Source: Symbiodinium natans (Eukaryota > Sar > Dinophyceae > Suessiales > Symbiodiniaceae). Taken from it: a DNA stretch of 64,000 bases. The position numbers were made by a program, and so were the translations under genes. This document shows positions 41,809 through 53,587 of the stretch, piece after piece; the stretch's first letter is position 1, and the number at the start of each line of letters is the position of its first letter. Under the pieces are notes generated by a model. It was not told the origin of the DNA. It saw only the letters and a list, made by a program, of their open reading frames with translations, and ran no database searches. The stretch is from the NCBI GenBank assembly GCA_905221605.1, contig CAJNDS010002433.1, positions 351,001-415,000 on the forward strand. The letters run 5' to 3'.

Positions 41809-43878
41809 ATGGTCGTTGCAAAGCCTGCAACTGAGGAGCAGGCACTGCTCACCTACAACCGGGCCATCGTGGCAAATGGAAGGAAGAGTTGGCAGCATGC
41901 TTTGGCACAGATTCCGCACATGTTCGCAGCAAGAGTCTTCCCTGACACAGTCTCCTACAACTCCTGCATCAGCTCATGTGCCCGAACTGCATGGGACCAG
42001 ATTCTGGATGTTCTGGATGTGGGGGCCCGACAGTCCATGCAATCAAACACCATTACCTTCAACGCCAACATGCAAGCATGTGTCAACCACAACCTTTGGG
42101 TGCTTGCCCTAGAGCAGGCCGAGCAGTTCGGTCCACAACATCTACGCTGCGACTCTGTAACCTACTCCACACAGATTAGCAGCTATGGCAGGGCGTCGTT
42201 ATGGGCATCAGCTGCGCATGTTCTGGCATCGATGCGCAACGATCTTCAGGTGAGCATCCTGGCAGAAGGCGCAGCTCTGAGTGCATGCGAGAAGGGGAAG
42301 CAGTGGAGGCAGGCCCTGATCGTACAAGGCCGGTGCCTGCAAGCTGGTCTCAGGATGAATATCGTCATCGCAAATGTTCTGAATAGCGCGTACGGGGTGT
42401 GCAAACATTGGCCGGGGAGCCTGTCTGTGCTCGAACACGTTCACAGACAGAATGTGCAGACAGACGTCATTACTTTCGGCAGCAACGCCAGTGCCTGCAC
42501 TACCGTTGCCTGGGAAATGGCCATGGGCTTGCTGCTGCAGATGGAGATTTTTGGGATTTTGGCCGATGCCTTGATGTGCAACTCATGCATCGCTTCATGC
42601 AAGTGGTCCACTGCCGCAATGCTTCTGCCCCGAATGGCGCGCATCAGCGTCAGATGTAGCATGTCGTCGTACAATTCATGTGTCGACAGCTCCGCCAAGA
42701 CTTCTGCCTGGCCGCACGCATTTCTCCAAGTGACGGAGCTTGAGGCAAGAGGCCTCCAGCCAGACATGATCACCGTCACCTTGGCAGTCGAGTCCGAGTG
42801 GGAGCGGGCTTTGTGCCGAAAGGGTCTCTGGGGCTTGGTGCCCCAAAGCTGTTCTGGCAGACCCCTTAGCGCCCTCATCATGTCTCAGAAGTGGCAACCG
42901 GCCCTCGACATCTTGCGCCGGCTCAGCCTTCTTGGGGCTAGGACCGCTAGGACGGACAGCCTCATCCCGCAGAATGCAGCACTCAGCGCCTGCGAAAGAG
43001 CGGGTGCGTGGGAATGTGCATTCCGCTTGCTTCGATGGCCGCTGCGCGCAGTCCACCTAGTCAGCGATGTCGTTTCCTTCAGCGCAGCGCTCACTTCTTG
43101 CGCGCATGCCATTCGCTGGGCTGACGCCCTGGTGCTGGCGCGCGAGATGGCCCAAGAGAGGCCGCAGCCCAACGATGTCACACTGAATGCTTGCCTAAAC
43201 GTTTGCGACAGGGCTGTATTATGGCTGGAGGCACACCAGTGCTTCCGACATTTTTTGGGCACGAGAGTGCCTGCAGACCTCATCACGTACAATACAAGCT
43301 TGAGTGCTTATGCCAAGGGTGGGCAATGGCAACAAGCAGGGCTCCTTCTCAATGAGCTGAGAGAGACATGGCTTCAAGCAACCCTCGTTACCTACAATTC
43401 TGCCTGGAGCGCATATGGCAAAGCCTTCCAGTGGCAGCAGGCTGTTTCACTCTGGTACAGTCAAGAGAATTCATTTCGGCCAAATTCCATTTCGTGTGAG
43501 GCCATCCTGGCATCCTTGAAGACTAGGTGGCAGATCGCCTGGCTTCTGCTGACTCAGAATTGGCTAGCGTCTGTAGATTTTGCCGCTGCTCCTTACGAAC
43601 ATGTCATGTCAGCTTGCCTCAAGGCAAATCAGTCTTGCAAGCTATCACAGTTGGCGGAGACTGTTTCGCATCAGGCTTTGCTGCTCTTGAAACACGGACA
43701 CGCCTTCGCATCCTTTGCTATGCGGCTATGCATTGGAGAGCATTTGCAGTCCTTGAGACTTGTAAGACACCTTTTTGTTTGCGCGGCTCCAAGGAGTGTG
43801 AATAGCCAGTTTCACCGTGATTCATGCTCGCACTTCGTATTATGCCACAATACCAGAATGTTGGAACATCATGTTTAA
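41809..43878 (+). CDS. P-class PPR protein (PPR gene D)
   Basis: Predicted 689 residues in one exon; ATG at 41809. About 16 PPR motifs from residue 10 to about 600, several of them degenerate or short (33 residues). Typical segments are AALSACEKGKQWRQALIV, AALSACERAGAWECAFRLL and SLSAYAKGGQWQQAGLLL. Around residues 315-350 the motif structure breaks down (MITVTLAVESEWERALCRKG), perhaps an unspliced piece or a decayed repeat. The last ~90 residues are not PPR. No E/DYW domain. Same strand as the channel genes; channel gene 3 begins about 225 bp downstream. The expected role is organelle RNA binding. Confidence 0.88.
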   Translation: MVVAKPATEEQALLTYNRAIVANGRKSWQHALAQIPHMFAARVFPDTVSYNSCISSCARTAWDQILDVLDVGARQSMQSNTITFNANMQACVNHNLWVLALEQAEQFGPQHLRCDSVTYSTQISSYGRASLWASAAHVLASMRNDLQVSILAEGAALSACEKGKQWRQALIVQGRCLQAGLRMNIVIANVLNSAYGVCKHWPGSLSVLEHVHRQNVQTDVITFGSNASACTTVAWEMAMGLLLQMEIFGILADALMCNSCIASCKWSTAAMLLPRMARISVRCSMSSYNSCVDSSAKTSAWPHAFLQVTELEARGLQPDMITVTLAVESEWERALCRKGLWGLVPQSCSGRPLSALIMSQKWQPALDILRRLSLLGARTARTDSLIPQNAALSACERAGAWECAFRLLRWPLRAVHLVSDVVSFSAALTSCAHAIRWADALVLAREMAQERPQPNDVTLNACLNVCDRAVLWLEAHQCFRHFLGTRVPADLITYNTSLSAYAKGGQWQQAGLLLNELRETWLQATLVTYNSAWSAYGKAFQWQQAVSLWYSQENSFRPNSISCEAILASLKTRWQIAWLLLTQNWLASVDFAAAPYEHVMSACLKANQSCKLSQLAETVSHQALLLLKHGHAFASFAMRLCIGEHLQSLRLVRHLFVCAAPRSVNSQFHRDSCSHFVLCHNTRMLEHHV

Positions 43879-44102
43879 GCATTACGCACAAGGTCAGAAG
43901 GCGCACTTCAAAGCACCGCCAGGAGGCCCACGGATGCTGAGAGCTTTCGGGCCTTAGCCATTCAGCGCTGCGCCCAGGGGATGCCGCAGCTTCGACGGCA
44001 TTCAGCGCAAGCTTTCTTGTGAACGCTTTGGCCTCCGGCGCTCTGAAAAAAACCCACTTAAGTGCTAAGCAAAGATAGCTGCTCACCTAAGGCCCACCTT
44101 AG

Positions 44103-47100
44103 CAGATCAGTTTGACAATATACGCACCGAGCTGGAGAGGGCCTTTGCAAGGACGAAGGAGCAAGTCACGCAGCTGCAAGAGGCTGTGGAAGTTGACCTC
44201 GCCAAGGCCACTAAGGCCAATGCGTCCACTACAAGCGAACGTAGCAATCTTGAAGCCCAGCCGTCTTGGGTGCTGAAGGAAGAGTCCTGGGTGATGACAG
44301 GCTTCGACGCGGACGAAGAGGAGGAAGTTCTTAATGGCTTGTCTCCGGCAGCCTTGTCATTGCAGAGGTCGGCCACAGCACAGCTGGAACGTGACAGCAA
44401 GCGCCATTTGCACTTGCGATTGAACTCGCACTTGATGGAGCTCTCGATGAAGGCTGAGGAAGCAGTTGAGGCCATCGGCAAAGGCAGGTGGGTCTCAAGC
44501 AGGGACATCCGCAAAGCAGCCACCAGATCTCAAACATTCAGCGCCGGGTTGGGCAACGATAAGTACTGCAGAGTCTTGCTGCCGGATGATGGATTTCGCC
44601 TTGCGTGGGATGCTGTTATGGGTTTTGTGATCAGTTTGGAAGCCTGCGTTTTGCCACTCTGCACAGCTTGGAGCGTCACCTTTTCACCTACCCACCCTCC
44701 TGGCAACGATGCATGGCCAATATTTCTGCGCATTCTCTCCATATCTACCCTCGCACTCTGGCCCCTTGACATCATTCTGGACTTTAACACCGGCTTCTAC
44801 AGAAAGGGACACCTGCGGGTGCGGCGATCAGAGATCGCAAAACGCTACATGTCCACGTGGTTCGTCTTCGACGTGGCCATGGTGATCCTGGACATCTCGG
44901 CGTGCACGACGGCAGACCACAGCCGTTCTCGCATCTTGCGTCTCCTGCAGCTTCTCAGGGTCATGCGAATCCTCAAGACGGGCAAAATTGGTGTCATACT
45001 TGAGAACTTGGTCATCGCCACCGGCAACTACTCCTTGATACTGGCCTTGACCATGCTTAAGGTAGTTGTGTCCATCGCGACCGTCGCCCATATGCTGGCT
45101 TGCATCTGGTATGCCTTGGGCGAGTCGGTCTCAAACAGCGCCCAGGAAAGCTGGCTCGACTTGGCAGGGATCACGAGTCTGGGCCATGTAATAGCACAGG
45201 TTTTTGGGTCCCCGACTGCAGCTCCCTTTCTTGAGCTTTCCTGTTTCGCGATATGCATCGGCCAAAACCTTAATGTTTTCACTTCGCACATCCCCACCCT
45301 TTTTTAGGTAGAGATGCTCTGGGGTTGGGCACTCCACAGACCTCTGGAACACTCCAGGGACACACTGGGGTTGGGCACTCCAGGGACACTCCCAGGGAGA
45401 CTCTGGGGTTGGGCACTCCGGCACTCCAGGGATGAGCGAGGCGTAGACCGGACGAGGAGAAGAGTGCCGGGCGAGGAGAAGAGTTGAGGTTAATATCTAA
45501 CAACACCACACCGAGGGTGGGGAAAAACAAGAGAACCATGTTCGCTCAAGGACTCTACCACCTGCAACCCAGTATGCTCATGCAGTGGCCTGGGTTATTC
45601 TCATGCCAAACCCACCGGTGCTTGCACCCAACAGTACCTTGGAGCACTATGTGTGCTTGCTGCTCTTCGTAACTGTGGTGCTGGTCATTGGCTCTGCCTT
45701 GTCCATCGTGACTGGCACCCTCAACGAGATTCGACAAGCAAGCAGCGAAAATAGTCGGAAGCGGCGACAGCTTAGAATCTTCCTTCAGACCAAGGGCGTG
45801 CCCACTGGTATGACAATGCGCGTCATGAGCTATGCAGACTACAAGCTTGCCTGGAATTCCCAGCTCGGTTTTGACAGCAGCCTGATATCCCCACGGCTAG
45901 AGAAGGAGCTTGCCACGTTGCAGTTCGGTGGCCAGCTGCAAAAGCATCCAATGTTCGACTTGTCAGCCCAGATCTTTCCGGAGGTTTTTGCTGAGATTTG
46001 CCGAGCCTTGGAAGGGATGTCTTTCTGCGAGCACGAGTCGGTCTTTTCGGCAGGGGCCCTCGCCGAGAACATGTACCTGACAAGCAGCGGCAAATTCTCG
46101 GTGAGCCTCCATCATTCGAAAGGGTCAGCCTATGTCTTCAACGACAGCTTGCACTACTTCGCAGAAGTTGCCCTGTACGTGGAAGCGGCTATGCATGGTT
46201 ACAGCTTGCATACGCTCACGTTTGCCGATGTCTTTGCCCTGTCGAGCAAGGGGCTCTGTGCAATTCTAGCAAACTCACCCATCTGCGCGACAATGTTCGT
46301 GGAGTATGCTGTGGAGTTCGTTGCGAAGCACAACGTGTCTGAAGAAGAGGGTTACATCGAAGAGGTTCTCAACCAGGAGGCGAAATGTGCAGAACACGCC
46401 TGCCACGCCAACTCTTTCTACCTGGAGCTCTACGTGGACAGCCGGAAGGTGCTGCGGAACTTGGACTTGGCGTACCTTCAACAGGGATTGGAGATGACGT
46501 GGTCAAAGGCACGGACCTTGACTGATGAGTCTACGGAGATTGGCCCTTCGCCTGCCCTGGGTCCAGCAGCCTTGGTGACCCGCATTCTTTTCCATGAGGC
46601 TCGTGAGACGCCGCAATCACACACGGGCACAAATGCACACAGCTCAACCAAACCCACATTTTGCAGCCAAACGTTAGTCGGCGAACTGGCAGATAGCGGT
46701 AAGCGCCCACAGTCATGGTCAATAGTAGTACCCGCTCCGAAACAACTTTAGCGCATGTCTCCTGACCTCAGGAGCCCGTCCACGGAGTTCTGACCCAGCT
46801 GCAGAGGCCATGTTGGTGCGGATTTCATGTTATGGGCTTGAAGCTCCCCAATTTCCAGTCTCGTAGAAGCTGCCCCCTGTCTGGAGCTCCACACTCGCCA
46901 TGCCCGAAATGTCATAATGCTACAAGTTCTTGAGCGCAGAAGAACATCGGCCTCGCAGGTCGTTCGTGGAGCTGGATCCTGATGACGGATTGCATGCCAG
47001 GTTTGCAAGTGCGCAGGCAAATTCAGAGCAGGAGCGCGCCGAGTCAGCCATTGTTAGCCTCGTCTCCTTGGTACGTGCAGACTACGAGTCGCAGCTCATT

Positions 47101-47136
47101 TTGAGTTGGTTTGTAAGGGAACGTTTCGATGGTACA

Positions 47137-47168
<32 letters not shown>

Positions 47169-49060
47169 CGTGGTCATCTTCTGGCCCGCCTGGTTCGGGA
47201 CTCTGCCGTTTTCTAATGATTCTAACGTGTTGTGCGTGCAAGCCATGCATTCAGGGCGATCGCTGGGGAATGTTTGGCAAGCTGTCCCGTTCGCCAGCCC
47301 AGCACTCGAAAGATACTTAGGCGGCTTACGTGTTCTGAGTTCTGAGGGCTTTTCAAGCATGGCAGATTCTGCGCCCCTAAACTGGCCCTGAACCCTAAAC
47401 CCACGTCACAAGTAAACTTAACGAATCTCACAGTTCGTGATGAGCTTTTCTTTGTCGGGTGGTGGCTGCTGCTTTTTTGCTGCCAACGTTCGCAGATTCG
47501 TTGGTTTCTTTTGGATGGGTTTCGCGCCTCAGGTCCCTCTGGTTTAGGGTTGAGGGTTAGAGGTTTGGGGCTGGTTGTTTCTGGAGGTTCTGTGCCACTC
47601 TCAGTAACTGTCATTCACACAACTGGGTAGTTCTCTCCGTGAGGGTCCCTTCTTGCCGCCCCCCCCCCCCTTAAAAATTCGGCACCGTGAAACTTTAAAA
47701 TGGACCCCCCAAACAAAAGGACCCGAAATGAGAAAATCCCTGTCAAGACTCTCTGAGGTACACGGCGTGCCAGGACCCAAGCTCTCGCTTGGAACACTCG
47801 CAGTGGAAGCAACTACTAGCGCTCCTGGACTGGGCACATCCAGATGCAGAAGACCTGTTGGGTGTGATCTTCCTTCTTGCGGTTCGCGGAATCGGTAAGT
47901 ACAAAGCCCTGATTCGGCAAGTCCCTACAAGCTATCAGCGCCCCGAGCACGCCGTGCGCTTCGTCCTGAATAACTTTCCCGAGGCGATGCCGTCCATTGA
48001 AAGCATGTCCGCGCAGACCCTTCAGATGATCAACAACACACTCGAGCTCCAGGAGTTTTTTAACTTTGCGCAGATGATCCAAGGGGAGAACGTACCCGCA
48101 AACCTTCACCAGCTACAAGAGTTCATCAAGGCGCAGCAGGGTCACCATCAAGAGAGCCTGCTCAAGTTCTACATTCTCTTCCTGCTGGGGTTTATGAGTG
48201 GCTTGGCTGGTGGGCATGGATCACGTTTCATGACGTCTCACAATGCGAAGACGACCATACTGGGGCTCTCTGTGCTGAAGCGAGCTTTGGAGCTGGATGC
48301 AACGCCCTTATACTGGACGTACATACACCACAGAGGCCTGGAGCTTGGTGCTACGCCCTCTAAGCCTGCAGACCTTGCCTTGCTGCGGCTGGCATGCCTT
48401 TGCCGTGCTCGGACGCCGAAAGATTTTGAAGAGCTCCGGGCAGCTTGGAACCAGCTCGGTAGCAAGGACCAGCTCGCTCTGACGAAGCATTTCCTCGCAG
48501 ATGGTCTTGTGAGGAAGGCTCTGGTATTCGAGTTCCTTCCTCTCTGCCTGGAACATGCAAAGTCAAATCCTTTTGTAACAACCACGACGCTGCTTGAGGT
48601 TCTTGTCGACCTCATTAAAGCTGCGAAGGGAGCTGCCCCTCAAAGGCTCATGACCTTTGCAGTCGACCTCAACGATCTCGCGGCCTTTCTTCTCACAGCT
48701 CAGAACTCAGAACTCACGAAGAAGGTTTTCACAACGTATATTACCGTATATTCCACAAAATCTGAGAAGATGCTTGCACGTATAAGTATAGCTGTACCAG
48801 CTAGGTTGGCTGCAAGTTGCTGAACTGAGGTGCAGAACAGCTACGTCTTCCAGACGTGCTTAACCCGAGCCAGGCTGCGTGTTGCTGTCGGCAATCGTTT
48901 TTCGTTGGAGGTGACGCAAGATAACTGGCGTCGAGCAAACGAAGCATCGTCCGACATGATCAACCTGGCTTCCTCCATCCGAGAACTCTCCAGGAGGCAA
49001 TTATCTCCATCTGAAACCCAGGCCAATCCGTTGCACACCTTCGTGCACTGTCACTTCTGA
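44103..49060 (+). CDS. Channel paralogue with different introns (channel 3), 5' end incomplete
   Basis: Exons: 44103-45199, 45573-46602, 46940-47108, 47758-48697, 48830-49060, giving about 1,154 residues, close to genes 1 and 2. The first codons must come from a further 5' exon: the frame has a TAA at 44066-44068 and no ATG before the conserved coiled segment. S1-S5 lie in one exon; S4 has basic residues at every third position with one Gln. Exon 2 contains the pore WVILMPNPPVLAPNS directly continuous with S6, which shows that the proline-rich filter is not a splicing artefact. The nucleotide-binding fold has FAEVALY and HGYSL. The C-terminal module ends VHCHF. Introns are GT-AG except the last (GC-AG, 48698-48829). 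The exon 3 donor at 47109 is the least certain. Only the junction before YTA(A/C)Q is shared with genes 1 and 2. Confidence 0.8.
45318..45433. repeat. Minisatellite in channel 3 intron
   Basis: About three imperfect copies of a ~38-45-bp unit with the cores CTGGGGTTGGGCACTCC and CCAGGGACACT, inside the intron between S5 and the pore exon. Confidence 0.8.
47137..47168. repeat. Poly-G tract, 32 bases
   Basis: Uninterrupted run of 32 G in the intron before the C-terminal module of channel 3. It is the longest of at least ten poly-G/poly-C tracts in the window. Confidence 0.95.
48698..48829 (+). other. 132-bp GC-AG intron unique to channel 3
   Basis: In genes 1 and 2 the coding sequence is continuous at this point (..FILMVQNSYVF..). 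Here CTTCTCACA is followed by 132 bp with an in-frame TGA, then GTGCAGAACAGC resumes the protein. The intron begins GCTCAGAAC and the downstream exon begins GTGCAGAAC, so CAGAAC is duplicated at the two edges. This is most simply a gained intron. Confidence 0.7.
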
Positions 49061-49850
49061 GACCCCCTAGCCTAATGTGCTGGTTGTTTCACACGGCAAT
49101 GGACCGCATCGTTCATGGTGCCAAATTGTCTCCAAGAGACCGATGCCCATTTTTTGCAGATGAGCCTGGCTCCCCTAATCTTCTGTTCCACTCTTTGGCA
49201 TGTCCACAGTGGCCCACTTTTCCTCCTAGGTTGCAATCCCCAGTGCGTGACTAGATGGGTGGCAACAACTAATCTATTAATAATTTGTTTCAGAAAAAGA
49301 ATCTCAGCATACTTGTGATCTACTTGTGATATCTTTCAAGCATACTCATTGCAATGCCTGTAGAGGTATATATGGTGATGGTATGCGATGGTATTTGCGG
49401 TGCAACCTTGGCTCCTCTCCTGACTTGTGTCGGGTAGCGTCAACAAGACGCACGAGACTCAGACATAGTCTGTGCGGCTAAATCCTCATCCTCTGCACCT
49501 GCCTCTGCACCTTGCTACACCTGCATACAGAGATTCCCCTTTCAAACCTTATCTTGCCAAGTCAGTACCGCAGGCAACGCGCGCGCATGTAGTTTGGCTG
49601 AAGTAGCCCCTGCTTGGACTGGCATTTGTCCGGTGTCCGGTTTCTGATGTGGTCTCTTGAATGCCAGAGGTTGCTCCAATGCGGCAGGGTCGACAGCCTT
49701 GCCGAGTTGCATGCTGTGTTTACGACCCGTATGTACACTTTTCGCACTTAGAAGCCTGCTGCCCACGTAAGTGGCGAATATTTGGTGACGGCGTTCACAA
49801 CGAATACTAGAAGCCATGCGCCGCTGCTTGGGAGATCGGTTACCGGCCGA
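49061..49850. other. Intergenic, nothing recognised
   Basis: AT-rich stretch at about 49260-49350 with TACTTGTGAT duplicated (about 49309 and 49321). No conserved protein. The 5' end of PPR gene E may extend into this region. Confidence 0.4.
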
Positions 49851-51528
49851 ATGCAGCATGTGAGCAGCGCAGCCATTGTTCAGAATGGTCAGAATGTTCA
49901 GAATGCTGGGATTGTGGAGTCTTGCAGAGCCATCGGCTACCTCGGACGGCAGCACCTATGGAGCTCCGCTCTTGAGATGTTTTTTCATTTGCAAATGGCA
50001 CATCTTCAGATAGACACCATTGCATGCGGAGCAACTGTCAACGCCTGTGGACGGAGCGAGCGATGGCAGCACGCCTGGCTCTTGCTGGGACTCTTGAAGG
50101 TTCTTTCACTCCAAGTGCGCATTGTTGTGTACAACGGTGCCATGTCCACCTCTGACAAAACTTGGCGTCAGTCAATACGGCTGCTGCAAGGAGCCAGCAT
50201 GGGGCAAGTTCAAAGAGATGTTGTGGCAGTCACTACGACAGTGAGCTCATGTGGAAGTAGTCGTCACTGGCTGAAGGCCTTGGCTCTGTTTCAAGATCTT
50301 CGCAGCCTGGCTGTTCAGGGAGATGCGGTTGCAAGCAACGCCGTCCTGGACGCCATGGAAAAGCGCATGGAATGGGAACAGGCTGCGCTTTGTTTCGCAA
50401 ATCTCCGGGCAGCATCCTTGCAGCCCAGCACGGTTTCCCTGAATTCGCTGACCAGCGCATCGAGCAAGAGAAGCCATTGGCAGCATGCAGCCTGCTGCTT
50501 CGCGCAAGCATATGCCCTGTCGCTGCGACTGGATGCCTTCAGCTACAGTTCGCTTGTCAGCGCTTGTGAAACTGCAGAAGAATGGCAAGTTGCTCTGCGC
50601 TGCATGGGATGCAGTCCGAGCTGGAGCCTCGTGTCGTGCAACGCTGCTGTCAGCACGTGTGAGAAATCTTGCCGCTGGGAGGTTGCGTCAGGACTGCTCA
50701 AGAAGATGAGAACAAGCCTGAGACCAGATTCTGTGACACACAATGCAGCAGTCTGCTCGTATGCTCGAGCTTCCAAGTGGCAGATGGCCATGTTGGCCCT
50801 AGTCGGAATGGATGCCGCATCTACACTGGCAAATGCCATTTCTCACAACACCGCCCTGAGTGCATGTGCTGAAGCGAACCAGTGGAAGGCAGCGACTCGG
50901 ATTCTGGAATCGTTCCGACGGAGGCATCGTGTCATTTCCCAATCTTGTGCGCGGCACATGCCTTCCCACTGTCAAGCACTGTCTACATGCGTCACTCATG
51001 TGTGAGAATGTGTGGGCTTGTTGATGTGCTCTTTTGCGGGAGGGTCTTACACTGCTTGTGGGGTCTTCACTGGCATAGTCTAGCTGCTCCAGGTCATACT
51101 TGCAAGCCGACCAAGTCTCGGTCAATACGGGCCTGAGCGCCATGGAGAGGGGACAGCAGTGGAAGAAGGCGCTGGACCTTTTTGCTTGTGATCTATGTGC
51201 CTGCCTGGAACGTGACGTGATCACGTACAATTCGACCATCAACGCTTGCGCTGCTTGGGGGGCATGGTCAAAGGCTGCACAACTCTTCGCGGACCTCGCA
51301 GGCTTGCGGGTGGAGATGAATCTGATCACCTGCAATGGAGCCCTCCGATCCTTTTCCCAGGGTCTCGCTTGGCGGGCAGCGCTCCGCTGCTTGGAAGGCA
51401 TGGGCACACCGGACATGGTCAGCTATGAAGCTGCGATCAACTCCTGCGAACTGTGTGGCGAGCTAGGGTCTCACCAAACATTGCTGGGAGATGTGGAGCG
51501 GCGGGTCCTTGAAGCCTGGCTGTCTTAG
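49851..51528 (+). CDS. P-class PPR protein (PPR gene E, two exons, GA-AG intron)
   Basis: Exons 49851-50920 and 51093-51528, joined in phase 2 across 172 bp, give 501 residues. The junction rebuilds one motif of exactly 35 residues: exon 1 supplies positions 1-28 (AISHNTALSACAEANQWKAA..) plus two bases, and exon 2 supplies the rest, ending LQAD. The best fit has a GA donor (TCCGACG|GAGGCA) and an AG|G acceptor, a combination known in dinoflagellates. About 13 motifs in total. The ATG at 49851 is the first in frame; TTG at 49782 is in the same open frame, so an upstream exon is possible. Motif helix A sequences such as NAAVSTCEKSCRWEVASGLL are typical. No C-terminal catalytic domain. The expected role is organelle RNA binding. 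Confidence 0.82.
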
Positions 51529-51785
51529 GCCTGCGGTTTGTGTTTGCTCTCGGTAAAGAGAGGCGGGTGCCTTGCCGCTGCGGACTTGCCTGTACAAAGA
51601 CCGGCTCAGTGCAGTAAACAAAGCGGCGCGTCGTCTTCGTGAGTGTTTTTTTCAGGCGTACGGACGCGAAGTTGTGAGATGCCGAAGATGATCTAAGATG
51701 CCATGCTTTGTCTCCCAAAAGTCCTTCTCAGGTTTTCCAGCTGTCGCTGCAGGCGCCCCTTGGAGGCACATGAGACAAGGACTTA
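51529..51785. other. Intergenic after PPR gene E
   Basis: No recognised feature. Confidence 0.4.
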
Positions 51786-51920
51786 CTTGGAGGCTTGTGG
51801 TGCTGAAGAACCAACCTGTATTTATCACCCACTTATAAGCCCCTTAGTCACCCTAATAAGGCTATGATTGGGTGAAAAGTGCAAGTACTATTTGGTTAGC
51901 AAGTACCATGAACCTCCAAG
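51786..51920. mobile_element. Short inverted-repeat element, family I (copy 2)
   Basis: Left end CTTGGAGGCTTGTGGTGCT, right end AGTACCATGAACCTCCAAG. 135 bp, AT-rich interior with CACCCACTTATAAGCCCCTT. TTA precedes it, as for copy 1. Non-coding. Confidence 0.7.
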
Positions 51921-53549
51921 TGCAGATGGCCGACCTCTGCTGGGTCCGAAGCCCCGGCGCTGCTTGATCCATGCTTTGCCGGAAGATGTGATGCCTGACA
52001 TCCTAGGCGCGGATATGTGCGTCGGGCTCTTGGATTCTCTTCTGCGGGGGTGACAGTCGGGCCTATTGCCGGAATCAAGCCTTCGAAGTTGGGGGATGGA
52101 TTTGGGGTCCATATGCAGGGTTTATGTATGGGGATGATTCTGGGTGAGCTGGATACCAGTAACTGGCAATGCAATGTCAACATATCGTGCATGGGCTACG
52201 TGAATGTTTCGTGTGTTGCGCATCGCCGGTCAAAACGATCTGCAGCGCAACAGTATGCAGCAACGCGCAGGAACATCTGAGTATGGCGCATGTTTTCGGC
52301 TATGTCGCTCAGAATATGCAACTGCTGCTGGAGCAGAGATCTGCTGGTTCGATGCCCTCAATCCGAAAACCAGTTCTTCATCAGTTTAAACCAAGCCCAA
52401 TGTGATTTCAACAAAAAACAGAACATACTTTTGGCAGCGTGTTCTACTACGAATTATAGATGCTGACCGCCAGCTCTTCCATTACAGCTGCTCACTGTTT
52501 TCTGATCTTGCACACCTGCTTGCGGGATGACTCCACCGCTTCAACGCCAATCCGACACAGCTCAAGCTGCCGGCACGGTCCAACGATAGCCGACGCCAAA
52601 TCGCAACCCAAAGGATATTCACCAAGTTTTGTGAGCCTTCGGGCAAAAACTAGAAGCGCTAGACTGCCATGACAGTGTATTCTTGAGTACTTCATGTGTC
52701 GTGTCCCTTTAATTGCACGCCATACACAGCGCATGACCTCCGTACTCGAGAGGTTGGCCTGCTGGAGCTTTCCAAGTCTGTGCTTAAAAGAATTACTCCT
52801 CTTGCCCAGGCTTCAAGTTCCATCTGGGCGCGGCTCGATGCGTGAATGCCAAAGCTGGTATTTGGTCCGAGTCGGAGAGGGCGCTCAAATCCGACAAGGC
52901 TGCCCTAGGCCGGCTTCCATTTTGGGTTTTTTAGGGGTTAGGGTTTAGGGTTCTGAGGGCTTCAGGTTCAGTGCTTAGGCTTGCGTCACTTGCGTCTGAG
53001 TGTTATCGGCAGGCCTTTGAACATGCCTACGGCGGGCCTAACGTTTTCTCATAGAAGATGGATGACATTCTTCCCTGTCCCAGAAGCACTAGATGAAGTT
53101 TCGAGGATGGTATGAGAGTCAGTGAGGCAATCTGAAGTCTGTGAGTGTTTGTTTGGCCCGGCTTCAATTTCTGCATCAGTTTCTTTGAGCACCGCGAGGC
53201 TACTCCGTGCAATCTTCATACCCGGGCTCGCTGATTCTGGATATTGCAGGTGGCGTCGAAGCAATTAACATCGCAAGCCTCGCGGAAACTGGGCAGAATT
53301 GCTCCCACAGATTTCTTGGTGTCGCCAGGGTATTGTTGTCGTTGACGCCCGGACATGGTCTCTCGGTACGCTGTTATCATTACAGTATCGGATTTGGTGC
53401 AGCAAAGGAGACAACAGGAGTCAGGTACCTGCGACTGAATGCTGGCGGTCACAGCGGCTACGCCAAGCGAGTTGGAGCAGCCTCTGACTCTAGGTCCGCT
53501 GATGCATGCTGATGCCATGGGCAGTTCCTGAAGTTGGAAGAATGGCCCC

Positions 53550-53587
<38 letters not shown>

